In this document: in pieces, positions 16,528 through 25,493 of the stretch | Numbering within the stretch: position 1 is the stretch's first letter | Layout: every line of letters starts with the position of its first letter | Source: Planctomycetia bacterium | GTDB lineage: Bacteria > Planctomycetota > Planctomycetia > Gemmatales > Gemmataceae | DNA: 39,169 nucleotides | NCBI GenBank assembly: GCA_009918525.1 | Contig: RGDT01000002.1 | Coordinates: 1-39,169, forward strand | Direction of reading: 5' to 3' | Notes under the pieces: generated by a model | The model's database searches: none | What the model saw: only the letters and a program-made list of their open reading frames with translations | Told to the model about the DNA's origin: nothing | Translations under genes and position numbers: made by a program

Positions 16528-17922
16528 CTAGCGAGTGGCCAACCATCGGCGCAATTCAGCCAGCACCACATCACCGGTCTCGCGTCCCCAGCCCAGAAAA
16601 CTGCCGCGGATAATGCCGTCCGCGTCGATGATGATCATTTTCGGGGTCGCCTCGACGCCGTATGTCCGACGCAATCCGCCGCCGTGCAAGACGGGAAACG
16701 TCGCTCCGACAGCCGAGCGTTGTCTTAGGACATCGGCCTTATCATCGCTGGCGGACATACCGACGACGTTGACGTAGCGTCCCAGCGAGAAATTGATACC
16801 CTGCGCCCAACGGAGCAATTCGGGGGCCGTTTCGGAACGGGGCTGATAGAAGATCATCAGGATTGGCTTGCCCTTGAACCGGGACAACCGACTCGAACCT
16901 GGTCCGGTGATGTCCGTGGCCAAAAAGTCCGGGGCCAGGGAACCTACCGCTGCCGTGGGTTCCTCGCGCGGCACTTCCTGATAGCCGACCTCAACCACTT
17001 CACCCTTGCACGCAGCTTCGACGTGACGCTTGACGGACAAGACGGCCTCGCGATAGGGGGTGGCCGGTTGCGTATCGACATAGGCATTAATGCGTCGCCC
17101 CAGAGCGGCGAGTTCACGCGACGACTTGAGCGGTTGAGGAAGTAACGGGTTAGCCTGGTTGCGGAATTCGAGGGCACGGCTAATCTCGTTACGGCGGTCG
17201 CTGATCAGTGGCGCAAGGTGCTTGAGGCTGCTTTCGAGATCATACCGCAGAGTGGTCATGCGGCTGGTGTCTCGACTAGCGGGTTCGCGTTGTTCGATGG
17301 TGCGTTCGACACGAATAGTAGTACCCGAGCGAGAATTGATCCACAAAGTATCAATACGTCGCCAAGCTCCGCGATCCGCTCGGGGCCGCTCCCAAGTGTC
17401 GGAGACTTGAATACTAACGAGCTTAACGCAATTTTGAGCTAGAACCATTTCCGACCCGGCAATGGTCCAGGCACGCGACGGTTCACCAGTTTCGCGAGTT
17501 TCCCACCCCTGATGGACGGACAGTTTACCGGACGGCAACTCGACGAACATTCCCACTTCCAGGGAGGGAGGTCCTTCCACGGGAACGCCAATCGTTGGTT
17601 TGATCCGCCCGTTTGGGCTGAGAGCGAACTTTTCCATACGCACGGCCCCCGGCGACCGAGGAGATGCCTTGTCTTGCAACAGGGTCATTCCAGCCAGTTC
17701 GTAGCCGCTAGCGCTTGCTTCCAGCACGAGAAAACGAGTCTCGAAGCGGAAGACACGTTGAAAACGGACCTTATCTCCTGCGGCTTGTTCAGCGAACGAG
17801 CCACGGTAGACGAGTTCGACACCTCGTTCAAAACGCGGTGCCAAGGTCCAGTCAGCAGATTCGGACCGGGCGGGCTGGGCCGGAACCAGGATACAGCCAA
17901 GCAACCAGATCGTCGCAACCAT
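16528..17922 (-). CDS. Exported redoxin/TlpA-like protein lacking the CxxC motif
   Basis: 464 aa. A signal peptide (MVATIWLLGCILVPAQPARS) is followed by about 300 residues of a beta-rich domain without recognised family, starting WTLAPRFERGVELVYRGSF. The C-terminal part (about 325-464) is a thioredoxin-fold AhpC/TSA-TlpA domain: SLAPDFLATDITGPGSSRLS, GKPILMIFYQPRSETAPELL, VVGMSASDDKADVLRQR, YGVEATPKMIIIDADGIIRG. Where the redox CxxC should be it reads QPRSETAP, so thiol-disulfide activity is unlikely; a binding or structural role is possible. The frame opens at a TTG (17961), but the ATG at 17922 gives a clean leader and has GGGGAG 2 nt upstream (short spacing). Confidence 0.8.
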   Translation of the reverse strand: MVATIWLLGCILVPAQPARSESADWTLAPRFERGVELVYRGSFAEQAAGDKVRFQRVFRFETRFLVLEASASGYELAGMTLLQDKASPRSPGAVRMEKFALSPNGRIKPTIGVPVEGPPSLEVGMFVELPSGKLSVHQGWETRETGEPSRAWTIAGSEMVLAQNCVKLVSIQVSDTWERPRADRGAWRRIDTLWINSRSGTTIRVERTIEQREPASRDTSRMTTLRYDLESSLKHLAPLISDRRNEISRALEFRNQANPLLPQPLKSSRELAALGRRINAYVDTQPATPYREAVLSVKRHVEAACKGEVVEVGYQEVPREEPTAAVGSLAPDFLATDITGPGSSRLSRFKGKPILMIFYQPRSETAPELLRWAQGINFSLGRYVNVVGMSASDDKADVLRQRSAVGATFPVLHGGGLRRTYGVEATPKMIIIDADGIIRGSFLGWGRETGDVVLAELRRWLATR

Positions 17923-18251
17923 GGCTCCCCTGCCGGAACGAGAACAAACAGAGCGCAGCAAATGCTACGCCGAACGAGGAGGGCTTATAACATGTAACGC
18001 GTCGGAAACAAGAGCGAAGTGGGAAAAAATTACCGTCGTAACGAAATGCTCCCCCATCCTGCACCAGCCACCCATTTTTCGCCTTGTGCAAATTGGAATT
18101 GATTAGAAATAGTGAAACAGACTCTGAGCCACGAGCACTTCCTGACTAAATTGACAAAAAGATGAAAAGTGATTGGCTTGTCGCCGTTAAACCGATTTAT
18201 TATATATAATGTGGTTCTATCCGTAGGTAACCCGTTTGGAGAGAGTAAACC
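17923..18251. promoter_or_regulatory. Divergent intergenic region with AT-rich promoter-like segment
   Basis: About 330 nt without a gene between divergent genes. On the plus strand, TATATATAAT (18201-18210) includes a perfect TATAAT (18205-18210). A TTGTCG at 18178-18183 lies 17 nt before TATATA (18201) but 21 nt before TATAAT, so the exact -35/-10 pairing is uncertain. A TTGACA at 18151 is too far away to pair with it. The region probably drives the small Cys protein gene at 18252. Confidence 0.4.
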
Positions 18252-18602
18252 ATGCAAGCGATTCTGAAGTCGATGATGGGTCTGGCTATTGTCTTGGGCG
18301 CCGTGATGTTCGTGAACGCAGCCCAAGACGAAAAGAAGTCCGACGCCAAGGAAGTCACCCTCAAGGGTGAGATTGGCTGCCCGAAGTGCGGATTCAAGAT
18401 TGCGACGAAGTGCGGCAATGCGATCAAGGTCAAGGAAGGCGAAAAGGACGTAATCTACACCTTCATCGATGAAGGTGCGAAGGCTCCTTACCACAGCGAA
18501 ATCTGCACGGAAATCAAGAAGGGCACCGTCAAGGGCGTTGTGACCAAGAAGGGCTTGTTTTCCTTCATCAAGCCGAGCAAGGACGGCGTGAAGTTCGAGT
18601 AA
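18252..18602 (+). CDS. Small secreted Cys-containing protein (DUF6370-like)
   Basis: 116 aa. A signal peptide (MQAILKSMMGLAIVLGAVMF, cleavage near VNAAQ) precedes a small domain with Cys43, Cys46, Cys54, His81 and Cys85: GEIGCPKCGFKIATKCGNAI ... YHSEICTEIKKGTVKGVV. The spacing CxxC-x7-C ... HxxxC and the closing 'V.G.V....F..' resemble the small DUF6370-type secreted proteins, from memory of the pattern only. The Cys/His set could bind a metal or be oxidised. It is very Lys/Glu-rich, with strongly biased codons (AAG, GAA, GGC), hinting at high expression. GGAGAG lies before the ATG, an AT-rich promoter region is upstream and a strong terminator follows, so it is probably a monocistronic, well-expressed unit. 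Function unknown. Confidence 0.8.
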   Translation: MQAILKSMMGLAIVLGAVMFVNAAQDEKKSDAKEVTLKGEIGCPKCGFKIATKCGNAIKVKEGEKDVIYTFIDEGAKAPYHSEICTEIKKGTVKGVVTKKGLFSFIKPSKDGVKFE

Positions 18603-18628
18603 TCTCGACCCCTCCTATTGCTTCTCTT

Positions 18629-18662
18629 GACGCCGTGAGATTGGTTCTCACGGCGTCTTTTT
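18629..18662 (+). terminator. Strong Rho-independent terminator
   Basis: GACGCCGTGAGA (18629-18640) and TCTCACGGCGTC (18646-18657) form a perfect 12-bp stem with a 5-nt loop, followed directly by TTTTT (18658-18662). This is the most canonical intrinsic terminator in the window, 26 nt after the stop of the small Cys protein gene. Confidence 0.92.
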
Positions 18663-18723
18663 GTTGGCAGTGCCTTAACGTTGGGATAGCATAAGAGTGC
18701 TGTCCTCTTACCTGGGGCCAACG

Positions 18724-21687
18724 ATGACCGTACTGCTCGCCACCCTCCTACTGAACTTCTGGGCTGGAGAAGGAAATCCACCCATCCCACCACCACCCTT
18801 TTCGGCCGGCGTCGAGTTCAACCGCGACATTCGGCCGATACTTTCCGATGCGTGCTTTTCATGTCACGGCCCCGACGCGGCCAATCGCAAAGCGGCACTG
18901 CGTCTGGACACCGCCGAAGGAATTCGCACGGCCTTTGCCAGCGGCGAAGCCTGGCGTCGCATCCACGATGCCAAGAAGCCGATGCCTCCGCGTTCGGCAA
19001 CACGGCAACTGGGGGAAACCGAACGCGCGACCCTGCGAGCCTGGATCGATGCCGGAGCAAAATGGCAACCGCACTGGGCGTTTCTTGTGCCAATCAAGTC
19101 TCCGGTGCCAAACGTCCGCGGCAATACTCACACCCCTATTGATCGTTTCCTGTTAGCCCGCCTGGAACGCGAAGGCCTCTCGATGTCGGCTAATGCCGAG
19201 CGGCCGACGTGGTTGAGGCGTGTGACACTCGATCTGACGGGCGTCCCCCCAACCATCGACGAGCAACTGGCGTTCGAGGCCGATCGTCATCCCGATGCAT
19301 ACGAGCGCGTCGTTGATCGCCTCCTGGCCAACCCGCGTTTCGGCGAGCGTTTCGCTATCCGTTGGCTGGAAGCCGCTCGCTACGCCGACACCAGCGGTTA
19401 CCAGAGTGACGGCGAACGGACCATGTGGCGCTGGCGCGACTGGGTCATCGATGCCTTCAACGCGAATATGCCCTTTGATCGCTTCACGGTCGAGCAGTTG
19501 GCCGGTGACTTGTTACCCGGCCCGAAGATGGAGCAGCGCATCGCGACAGGGTTCAATCGCAACCATCGCGGCAACGCCGAAGGCGGCATCGTCCCCGAAG
19601 AATACGCAGTGGAGTACGTCGCTGACCGCGTCGAGACGACCGCCGCCGTGTGGCTCGGGCTGACGATGGGCTGCGCACGATGCCACGACCATAAATACGA
19701 TCCCATCTCGCAGCGCGAGTTTTATCGCCTGTTCGCCTTTTTTAACAACATCCCCGAGCGGGGCAAAGCGGTCAAGTTTGGTAATTCGCCTCCTCTGCTC
19801 GTCTCCCCGACCGCTCGACAACAGGAACAACTTCAACAACTCGACGCCGAACTCCGTCAGGCCCAATCCGATTGCCATCGGCTGGAACCTGAACTCCAAG
19901 CCGCGTTGCGTCTGTGGCACTACGACAATCGCAATCCGCTCGACGCTGTCGATCTCCGCACCGGAGCCGTTCGTCATGACGCTGCTCGTCATCTGCATGA
20001 CGACGAATATGACGGCCGACGGCACGAACGCATCGACGCGGGCGCATTCGGCTATCTGGACCGCTTTAGTCTGAGTGCCGTCGTTGTGCCAACGCGAGTT
20101 GACCGGGGCACCCTGTTCTCACGCATGACCGACGTGGCTGAGGGTGACGGCTACGCGGTACGCCTGCACGACGATCGATTGCAAGTGAACCTGGTAAAAC
20201 GCTGGCTCGATGATGCAGCTCGTGTGGAAACCGAAGAACGTCTAACACCCGGAACGCGACGGCATGTGACGGTCACCTACGACGGCTCGCGCGTCGCCTC
20301 GGGTATACGGGTCTTTCTGGACGGCAAGCCGGTCGCCTTGCGGGTCTTGCTCGATGACCTCAACCAGACCTTCGCAACCAAGGAACCATTGCGTGTGGGT
20401 GCCGGTAATGGTCCGCTCGACCGCTTTGTAGGGCGGATGTCTGAGGTGCGTCTCTATTCGCGGGCGCTGGATGCAACCGAAGTGCGAATCGCGGCCGGTT
20501 TGGAACCGAAGGAAAAGAAACGGCGAGCGTTTCTACGCTCTGATACCGTCCCCATCGCCGTGCGTGAAGCTCATCAACGTCTCGCACGGTTACAACAGCA
20601 ACGCCGCGATCTGATGGACCAGCTACCGACGACGATGGTCATGGAGGACATGCCCAAACCGCGAGCGACACATTTATTAAGACGTGGGCAGTACGACCAG
20701 CCCGGCGAACGAGTAACGCCCGGTGTACCGACCTTCGCCCCGTGGCCTACCGAGGCTCCGATGAACCGCCTGGGGTTGGCTCGTTGGGTCGTTGATGCGA
20801 CAAATCCCCTCACCGCTCGGGTTATTGTCAACCGCTTCTGGCAAATGTTCTTCGGAGTCGGTCTCGTCAAAACCAGCGAAGATTTCGGCGTTCAGGGTGA
20901 GCCGCCGACAAATCCCGAGTTACTTGACTGGCTAGCGGTCGAATTTCGCGAATCGGGCTGGGATGTTAAGCGATTGGTGCGGTTGATTGTCACGAGTCGA
21001 GTCTACCGCCAGTCGTCGCGACAGACGTTGCCGGGAGACTCAGAAAATCGCCTACTTTCTCGTTTCCCGCGGTTGCGTCTGCCCGCCGAGATGATCCGCG
21101 ATCAGGCTCTCTTCGCGGCCGGTCTGCTCAGCGAGGAACTGGGCGGCCCCTCCGTCAAACCCTATCAGCCGGACGGCCTCTGGCGCGACCTGGCGGATGC
21201 GGAATATATTCGTGATACGGGGTCGGCCCTGTATCGACGTGGATTGTACGTTTACTGGAAACGCACCGTCGCGCCGCCGGGAGCAGTGACCTTCGACGCT
21301 CCGGGCCGTGAGGCGTGCAGCGTCCGCGAAACACGCACGAACACGCCGTTACAGGCTTTGAATCTGCTCAATGATGTTACCTATGTCGAAGCCGGTCGCG
21401 TTCTCGGTGAGAGGGCACTTCGTGCGAAACCCGATGATACGCAGCGCATCACCTGGATGTTTCGCCGGGTGCTGGGCCGCGCTCCGCGCGACGCCGAAGC
21501 GAACATCTTGCGAACCTCGTTAGAGAAACACCGGCAACATTACACCGCGAATCGGGCGGCGGCCGAGAAAATCGCTTCGGTTGGTGATTTTGCATCTGAT
21601 CGCACGATCACACCCATCGAACGTGCGTCGTTCGCGGCCTTGGCCGGTACGCTACTCAACCTCGACGAAGCGATCAACAAGGAGTGA
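18724..21687 (+). CDS. PSCyt1-DUF1549-LamG-DUF1553 (Planctomycete-specific cytochrome-type) protein
   Basis: 987 aa with a likely signal peptide ([17 protein letters not shown]). Order of domains: PSCyt1, a c-type-cytochrome-like segment with one haem motif CFSCH (Cys44, Cys47, His48) in [21 protein letters not shown]1549/PSCyt2 ([60 protein letters not shown], with a second CARCH); a LamG/concanavalin-like insert (about 440-580, e.g. [20 protein letters not shown]); and DUF1553/PSD1 ([44 protein letters not shown]). These proteins are a planctomycete/verrucomicrobial hallmark, often with DUF1501 and linked to polysaccharide use. I chose the ATG at 18724 with GGGG 6 nt upstream; a GTG at 18697 is the alternative. 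The next gene begins 5 nt after its stop. Confidence 0.93.
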   Translation: MTVLLATLLLNFWAGEGNPPIPPPPFSAGVEFNRDIRPILSDACFSCHGPDAANRKAALRLDTAEGIRTAFASGEAWRRIHDAKKPMPPRSATRQLGETERATLRAWIDAGAKWQPHWAFLVPIKSPVPNVRGNTHTPIDRFLLARLEREGLSMSANAERPTWLRRVTLDLTGVPPTIDEQLAFEADRHPDAYERVVDRLLANPRFGERFAIRWLEAARYADTSGYQSDGERTMWRWRDWVIDAFNANMPFDRFTVEQLAGDLLPGPKMEQRIATGFNRNHRGNAEGGIVPEEYAVEYVADRVETTAAVWLGLTMGCARCHDHKYDPISQREFYRLFAFFNNIPERGKAVKFGNSPPLLVSPTARQQEQLQQLDAELRQAQSDCHRLEPELQAALRLWHYDNRNPLDAVDLRTGAVRHDAARHLHDDEYDGRRHERIDAGAFGYLDRFSLSAVVVPTRVDRGTLFSRMTDVAEGDGYAVRLHDDRLQVNLVKRWLDDAARVETEERLTPGTRRHVTVTYDGSRVASGIRVFLDGKPVALRVLLDDLNQTFATKEPLRVGAGNGPLDRFVGRMSEVRLYSRALDATEVRIAAGLEPKEKKRRAFLRSDTVPIAVREAHQRLARLQQQRRDLMDQLPTTMVMEDMPKPRATHLLRRGQYDQPGERVTPGVPTFAPWPTEAPMNRLGLARWVVDATNPLTARVIVNRFWQMFFGVGLVKTSEDFGVQGEPPTNPELLDWLAVEFRESGWDVKRLVRLIVTSRVYRQSSRQTLPGDSENRLLSRFPRLRLPAEMIRDQALFAAGLLSEELGGPSVKPYQPDGLWRDLADAEYIRDTGSALYRRGLYVYWKRTVAPPGAVTFDAPGREACSVRETRTNTPLQALNLLNDVTYVEAGRVLGERALRAKPDDTQRITWMFRRVLGRAPRDAEANILRTSLEKHRQHYTANRAAAEKIASVGDFASDRTITPIERASFAALAGTLLNLDEAINKE

Positions 21688-21692
21688 TGCCG

Positions 21693-23078
21693 ATGCTCTC
21701 TCGCCGCGACTTTTTAGGCACCACGGCGCTCGCCACCCTCCTGGCGCAAGACGGCTATGCGACGGCTCCGCCTCTCTCGGGATTGCATCATCGGGCCAAG
21801 GCACGCCGGGTGATTTGGCTATTCCAATCTGGTGCGCCATCGCAACTCGACCTCTTCGACCCCAAACCGATGCTCTCCAAAATGCACGGCGAGGAACTGC
21901 CGGCGAGTATCCGCAACGGGCAACGACTGACCGGCATGACGGCCACACAAACGAGCTTTCCCCTGGCCGCGAGCAAGTTCTCGTTCACACGCCACGGCAA
22001 GAGCGGTGCGGTACTGAGCGAACTGTTGCCACGGACAGCGAAAGTGGCCGACAGGCTATGCTTCGTCCGCTCGATGCACACCGAAGCGATCAACCACGAC
22101 CCGGCCATCACTTTTTTCCAGACAGGTTCGCAAATTGCCGGACGGCCGAGTATCGGCGCATGGTTGGCTTACGGCCTAGGAAGTTTATCGCGCGACCTAC
22201 CGGCCTATGTGGCGTTGGTTTCCAAAGGTAGCGGCAACCCGACCGATCAACCGCTCTACGACCGTCTCTGGGGAAGCGGTTTCCTACCATCGCGCTATCA
22301 GGGCGTCAAATTTCGCTCTGGAGGCGACCCGGTATTGTACCTTGGTAATCCACCGGGCGTTGACGCGCACACACGCCGGCGGATGCTCGACGACATCGCC
22401 GCGTTGAATGGCCTGAGCGAGACGGGCGACCCGGAAATCGCGACCCGAACCGCACAATACGAGATGGCCTTTCGGATGCAAACAAGCGTGCCTGAACTCG
22501 TCGATCTATCGAAAGAGCCGCGCTCGACCTTCGACCTCTACGGTGATGACGCTCGCAAACCGGGAACCTTCGCGGCCAATTGCCTTTTGGCAAGGCGGAT
22601 GATCGAACGCGGCGTGCGATTTGTCCAGTTATTCCATCGCGGTTGGGATCAACACGTCAAGTTGCCTACACAAATTGCCGGCCAGTGCCGTGATACGGAT
22701 CAGGCGTCGGCCGCGCTGGTGACGGACCTGGCACATCGCGGATTACTTGACGATACCCTGGTTGTCTGGGGCGGCGAATTTGGTCGGACGGCGTACTGTC
22801 AAGGTAAACTCACACGCGACGATTATGGCCGTGACCATCATCCGCGCTGTTTCACGATCTGGATGGCAGGCGGCGGGATCAAACCGGGCATCACCCACGG
22901 CACCACCGACGACTTCGGCTATAACGTGACCGGCGACGCCGTCCACGTCCACGACCTCCAAGCGACCGTGTTGCATTTGCTCGGCATCGACCATCGTCGC
23001 TTGACGTTCAAATTCCAGGGCCGACATTATCGCCTCACCGATGTACATGGTGAAGTCGTGAACGCGATTCTCGGCTAA
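21693..23078 (+). CDS. DUF1501 protein paired with the DUF1549/DUF1553 gene
   Basis: 461 aa. A Tat-type leader ([20 protein letters not shown]) and the DUF1501 body: [81 protein letters not shown] and [21 protein letters not shown]. The metal-site-like blocks EFGRT and GRDHH are intact. It directly follows the PSCyt1/DUF1553 gene. AAGGAG lies 8 nt before this ATG and overlaps the upstream stop; an ATG at 21687 (TGATG overlap) is possible but only 2 nt from the site. The pair probably forms one exported, functionally linked unit of unknown substrate. Confidence 0.92.
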   Translation: MLSRRDFLGTTALATLLAQDGYATAPPLSGLHHRAKARRVIWLFQSGAPSQLDLFDPKPMLSKMHGEELPASIRNGQRLTGMTATQTSFPLAASKFSFTRHGKSGAVLSELLPRTAKVADRLCFVRSMHTEAINHDPAITFFQTGSQIAGRPSIGAWLAYGLGSLSRDLPAYVALVSKGSGNPTDQPLYDRLWGSGFLPSRYQGVKFRSGGDPVLYLGNPPGVDAHTRRRMLDDIAALNGLSETGDPEIATRTAQYEMAFRMQTSVPELVDLSKEPRSTFDLYGDDARKPGTFAANCLLARRMIERGVRFVQLFHRGWDQHVKLPTQIAGQCRDTDQASAALVTDLAHRGLLDDTLVVWGGEFGRTAYCQGKLTRDDYGRDHHPRCFTIWMAGGGIKPGITHGTTDDFGYNVTGDAVHVHDLQATVLHLLGIDHRRLTFKFQGRHYRLTDVHGEVVNAILG

Positions 23079-23096
23079 CTCTCGAGCGTCACTACT

Positions 23097-23191
23097 GTTT
23101 CCGGCTCTGAACCGTCTGGAGGACTTCAGGGCCGCAAGCAGCAGAGACTGTGCCCGTCTGCCTAATCACGGTCGTATCGTTTTCGGCTCCG
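23097..23191. repeat. Two half copies of the dispersed repeat between convergent genes
   Basis: GTTTCCGGCTCTGA (23097-23110) and CGTTTTCGGCTCCGA (23178-23192) are reverse-strand half copies, preceded by GCGTCACTACT and ACGGTCGTAT respectively. They lie in the 138-nt gap between the convergent DUF1501 and sufT-like genes. Here the copies are in direct, not inverted, order. Confidence 0.55.
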
Positions 23192-23216
23192 ACCGATTCG
23201 CAACTTCGGCTTCGGT

Positions 23217-23603
23217 TCAATCCAAACCCAGTGTCAGCGCTGCGGCTTCGCTCATCCGCCCGCGATGCCACGGTGGATCCCAAACCAACTCTACCTTTGA
23301 CGCCGTCACACCGGGGATGGCAGCGACCTTCCGTTGCACTTCGGCAACGATGGACCCGGCTACGGGACAGTTGGGCGCGGTGAGCGTCATGTCGATGGCT
23401 GCCGCTCCTTGAGGTGATACCGCGAGATTATAGATCAACCCCAGATCAAAGATACTTACGGGCAGCTCTGGATCGTAGATCGTTTGCAAGACAGCGATGA
23501 TCCGTTCCTCCAGAGTCGCATCGCTGGGCAACTCGGGAACCGGCGCAGCGGGCGGCTCCGCCCGTTGGCCCATCACGGGCAGGTTAATGCGTTTGGTTTC
23601 CAT
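23217..23603 (-). CDS. sufT: SufT-like MIP18/DUF59 Fe-S maturation protein
   Basis: 128 aa. The DUF59/MIP18 core is clear: VLQTIYDPELPVSIFDLGLIYNL, IDMTLTAPNCPVAG with the conserved Cys, and KVELVWDPPWHRGRMSEAAALTLGL at the end. Bacterial SufT proteins help in Fe-S cluster delivery and maturation. An N-terminal extension of about 30 residues (Pro/Ala-rich: AEPPAAPVPELP) precedes the domain. It is the last gene of the suf operon, 3 nt after the sufSE stop, which strongly supports the role. It ends convergently with the DUF1501 gene. Confidence 0.9.
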   Translation of the reverse strand: METKRINLPVMGQRAEPPAAPVPELPSDATLEERIIAVLQTIYDPELPVSIFDLGLIYNLAVSPQGAAAIDMTLTAPNCPVAGSIVAEVQRKVAAIPGVTASKVELVWDPPWHRGRMSEAAALTLGLD

Positions 23604-23606
23604 GCG

Positions 23607-25493
23607 TCACTTCCTCGCCAAACCGGTAGCGTGCTGGCGGATGCGCTGCACCATCGCCGCCAATCCGTTGCGGCGGTTTAGGCTGAGATGTTGATCGAGA
23701 CCCAGTTTGCGGAAGAAACCTTCCACATCGAAGCGCAGAACGTCACTGGCTCGCTGACCGGAATAGACGTGCTCCAGTAACGCAATCAACCCGCGCACTA
23801 GACCGGCATCGCTATCGGCCAAGAACTCCACTGAACCTGGCATATCGGGTTTTTCGCGGGCCGTCAGGTACACCACACTTTGACAGCCGTGGACGCGGGT
23901 GCAATCCGTCTTGAACTCTTCGGGCATCAAAGGCAACTTGTCGCCCAGGTCGATCAGATGTTGATAGCGTTCCTGCCAATCGTCGAGAAGCTCGAACACT
24001 TCCAGGATCTCTTCGGCCGCCTGCTCCGGGCTGTCGGCCATCCTCGGAGCGTAGGCTACCTCCTGCGTCCGCGGCGGACACATCTGAGCCGACGAACCGC
24101 ACAAAGTTGCCTCGGCGGGACAACGCTGAACCTCTTCCAAAGGCAACGCACGACGCCGGGCATCCTCGGCAATACTCCGCAACGCTGACGCGAATAGCTC
24201 GACCTCTGACGAAGTATTGTAAAGAGCGAACGACGCTCGCACCGTCGCCGGTACGCCGAAGTGTTCCATGACCGGCTGACAACAGTGGTGGCCTGTGCGG
24301 ACAGCGATCCCTTCCAGATCGAGCCGCATTCCCACATCCAGAGCCGACATTCCTTCTACAACGAACGATACCACGCTCACTCGGTTGCTTGCATCGCCGA
24401 TCAACCGTACGCTGGGAATCGTCCGCAACAATCGAACCGCTTGAGCGGTTAACTCGTCTTCGTGAGCGGCAACCGCCGACATTCCCACCGCCTGGACATA
24501 GTCTAATGCAGCACCAAGACCAATAACTCCCGCGATGTTCGGTGTTCCGGCCTCGAAACGGGCGGGGACATCGGCATAGGTTGTGCCGCTGAAGGAGACA
24601 TGGCGGATCATATCGCCGCCGCCCTGCCACGGGGGCATCGCTTGCAGTAGTTCTCGTCGTCCGAACAACACGCCAACCCCAGTCGGACCGTAAACCTTAT
24701 GGCCCGAGAAGACCAAAAAGTCGCAACTTCTGAGGTGGGTGAGAGTGGGGCTTCCCCTCTCCAGGCCAGAAACACTAGCAGAGTGGTTGCTATCTCCCGC
24801 TGACCCCTTCACGTCGATCGGCAAATGGGCAGCCGATTGCGAAGCGTCAACTAACACCTTGGCCCCGACCGCATGAGCGCGGGCGATGATCGAATCGATA
24901 GGATTGAGCGTACCCAGCGAATTGGACAGATGCACGATAGAAACCATCTTCGTTCGCGACGACAGCAGTCGTGCGAATTCGTCCATCCGCAGTTCGCCCA
25001 CATCGCTAATCGGGATTACTTTGAGTGTCGCGCCTGTCTGCTCGCACACCAGTTGCCAAGGCACAATATTCGAGTGATGTTCCATGTGCGAAATGACAAC
25101 TTCGTCACCGGGTTTCAGGTTAGCACGACCCCAACTGTAGGCGACTAGATTGATCCCCTCCGTCGCTCCTCGAACGAAGACGATTTCATCTTCCTCGGCG
25201 TTCAGGAACCGCGCCACTTTGCCGCGAACCGCCTCATAGGAGCGTGTCGCCCGCTCGCTCAGTTGATGAACGGCGCGATGGATATTCGCGTTATCCTGCG
25301 TGTAAAAGCGGTCCATCGCATCTAAAACGACACGCGGCTTATGCGTGGTCGCGGCATTATCGAGATAGATGAGCGGTTTGCCGTGAATTTTTTGCCGCAG
25401 AATCGGGAAGTCGTCGCGCAGCATCCGCACATCGAACGTCGCGGCGGGCCGGGGCGTGGCCGATGGAGCCTCGGTCAGGGTGGAAGGACTCAT
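23607..25493 (-). CDS. sufS: SufS-SufE fusion: cysteine desulfurase with sulfur-acceptor domain
   Basis: 628 aa. Residues about 20-440 are a class V aminotransferase-fold cysteine desulfurase: ATTHKPRVVLDAM, SHMEHHSNIVPWQ, VDASQSAAH (Asp216), SGHKVYGPTG (PLP-binding Lys266) and RTGHHCCQP (persulfide Cys404 or Cys405). A ~45-residue linker with CGSS and MCPP follows, then SufE (about 485-628) with its acceptor Cys537 in RVHGCQSVVYL. Together they take sulfur from cysteine and pass it to SufBCD. About 25 residues (230-256) inserted between HLPIDVK and CDFLVFSGHK are absent from typical SufS and contain the short repeat listed separately. The ATG at 25493 overlaps the sufD stop (TGATG) with GAGG 7 nt upstream. 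Confidence 0.94.
   Translation of the reverse strand: MSPSTLTEAPSATPRPAATFDVRMLRDDFPILRQKIHGKPLIYLDNAATTHKPRVVLDAMDRFYTQDNANIHRAVHQLSERATRSYEAVRGKVARFLNAEEDEIVFVRGATEGINLVAYSWGRANLKPGDEVVISHMEHHSNIVPWQLVCEQTGATLKVIPISDVGELRMDEFARLLSSRTKMVSIVHLSNSLGTLNPIDSIIARAHAVGAKVLVDASQSAAHLPIDVKGSAGDSNHSASVSGLERGSPTLTHLRSCDFLVFSGHKVYGPTGVGVLFGRRELLQAMPPWQGGGDMIRHVSFSGTTYADVPARFEAGTPNIAGVIGLGAALDYVQAVGMSAVAAHEDELTAQAVRLLRTIPSVRLIGDASNRVSVVSFVVEGMSALDVGMRLDLEGIAVRTGHHCCQPVMEHFGVPATVRASFALYNTSSEVELFASALRSIAEDARRRALPLEEVQRCPAEATLCGSSAQMCPPRTQEVAYAPRMADSPEQAAEEILEVFELLDDWQERYQHLIDLGDKLPLMPEEFKTDCTRVHGCQSVVYLTAREKPDMPGSVEFLADSDAGLVRGLIALLEHVYSGQRASDVLRFDVEGFFRKLGLDQHLSLNRRNGLAAMVQRIRQHATGLARK
24742..24760. repeat. 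Short hairpin-prone motif inside sufSE
   Basis: AGAGTGGGGCTTCCCCTCT folds as GAG-T-GGGG-CTT-CCCC-T-CTC with one T-T mismatch. It lies inside the 25-residue insertion of the SufS domain. It matches the reverse complement of 35096-35114 (inside fadJ) at 18 of 19 positions. Confidence 0.6.

Noticed and set aside
18151-18210. TTGACA at 18151 as the -35 partner of TATAAT at 18205
   Set aside because: The spacing is 48 nt, far from the 16-18 nt needed, so they cannot form one promoter.
23812-24630. 272-codon frame overlapping sufSE in another frame of the same strand
   Set aside because: Arg/Gly-rich shadow of the SufS-SufE reading frame with no domain signature.
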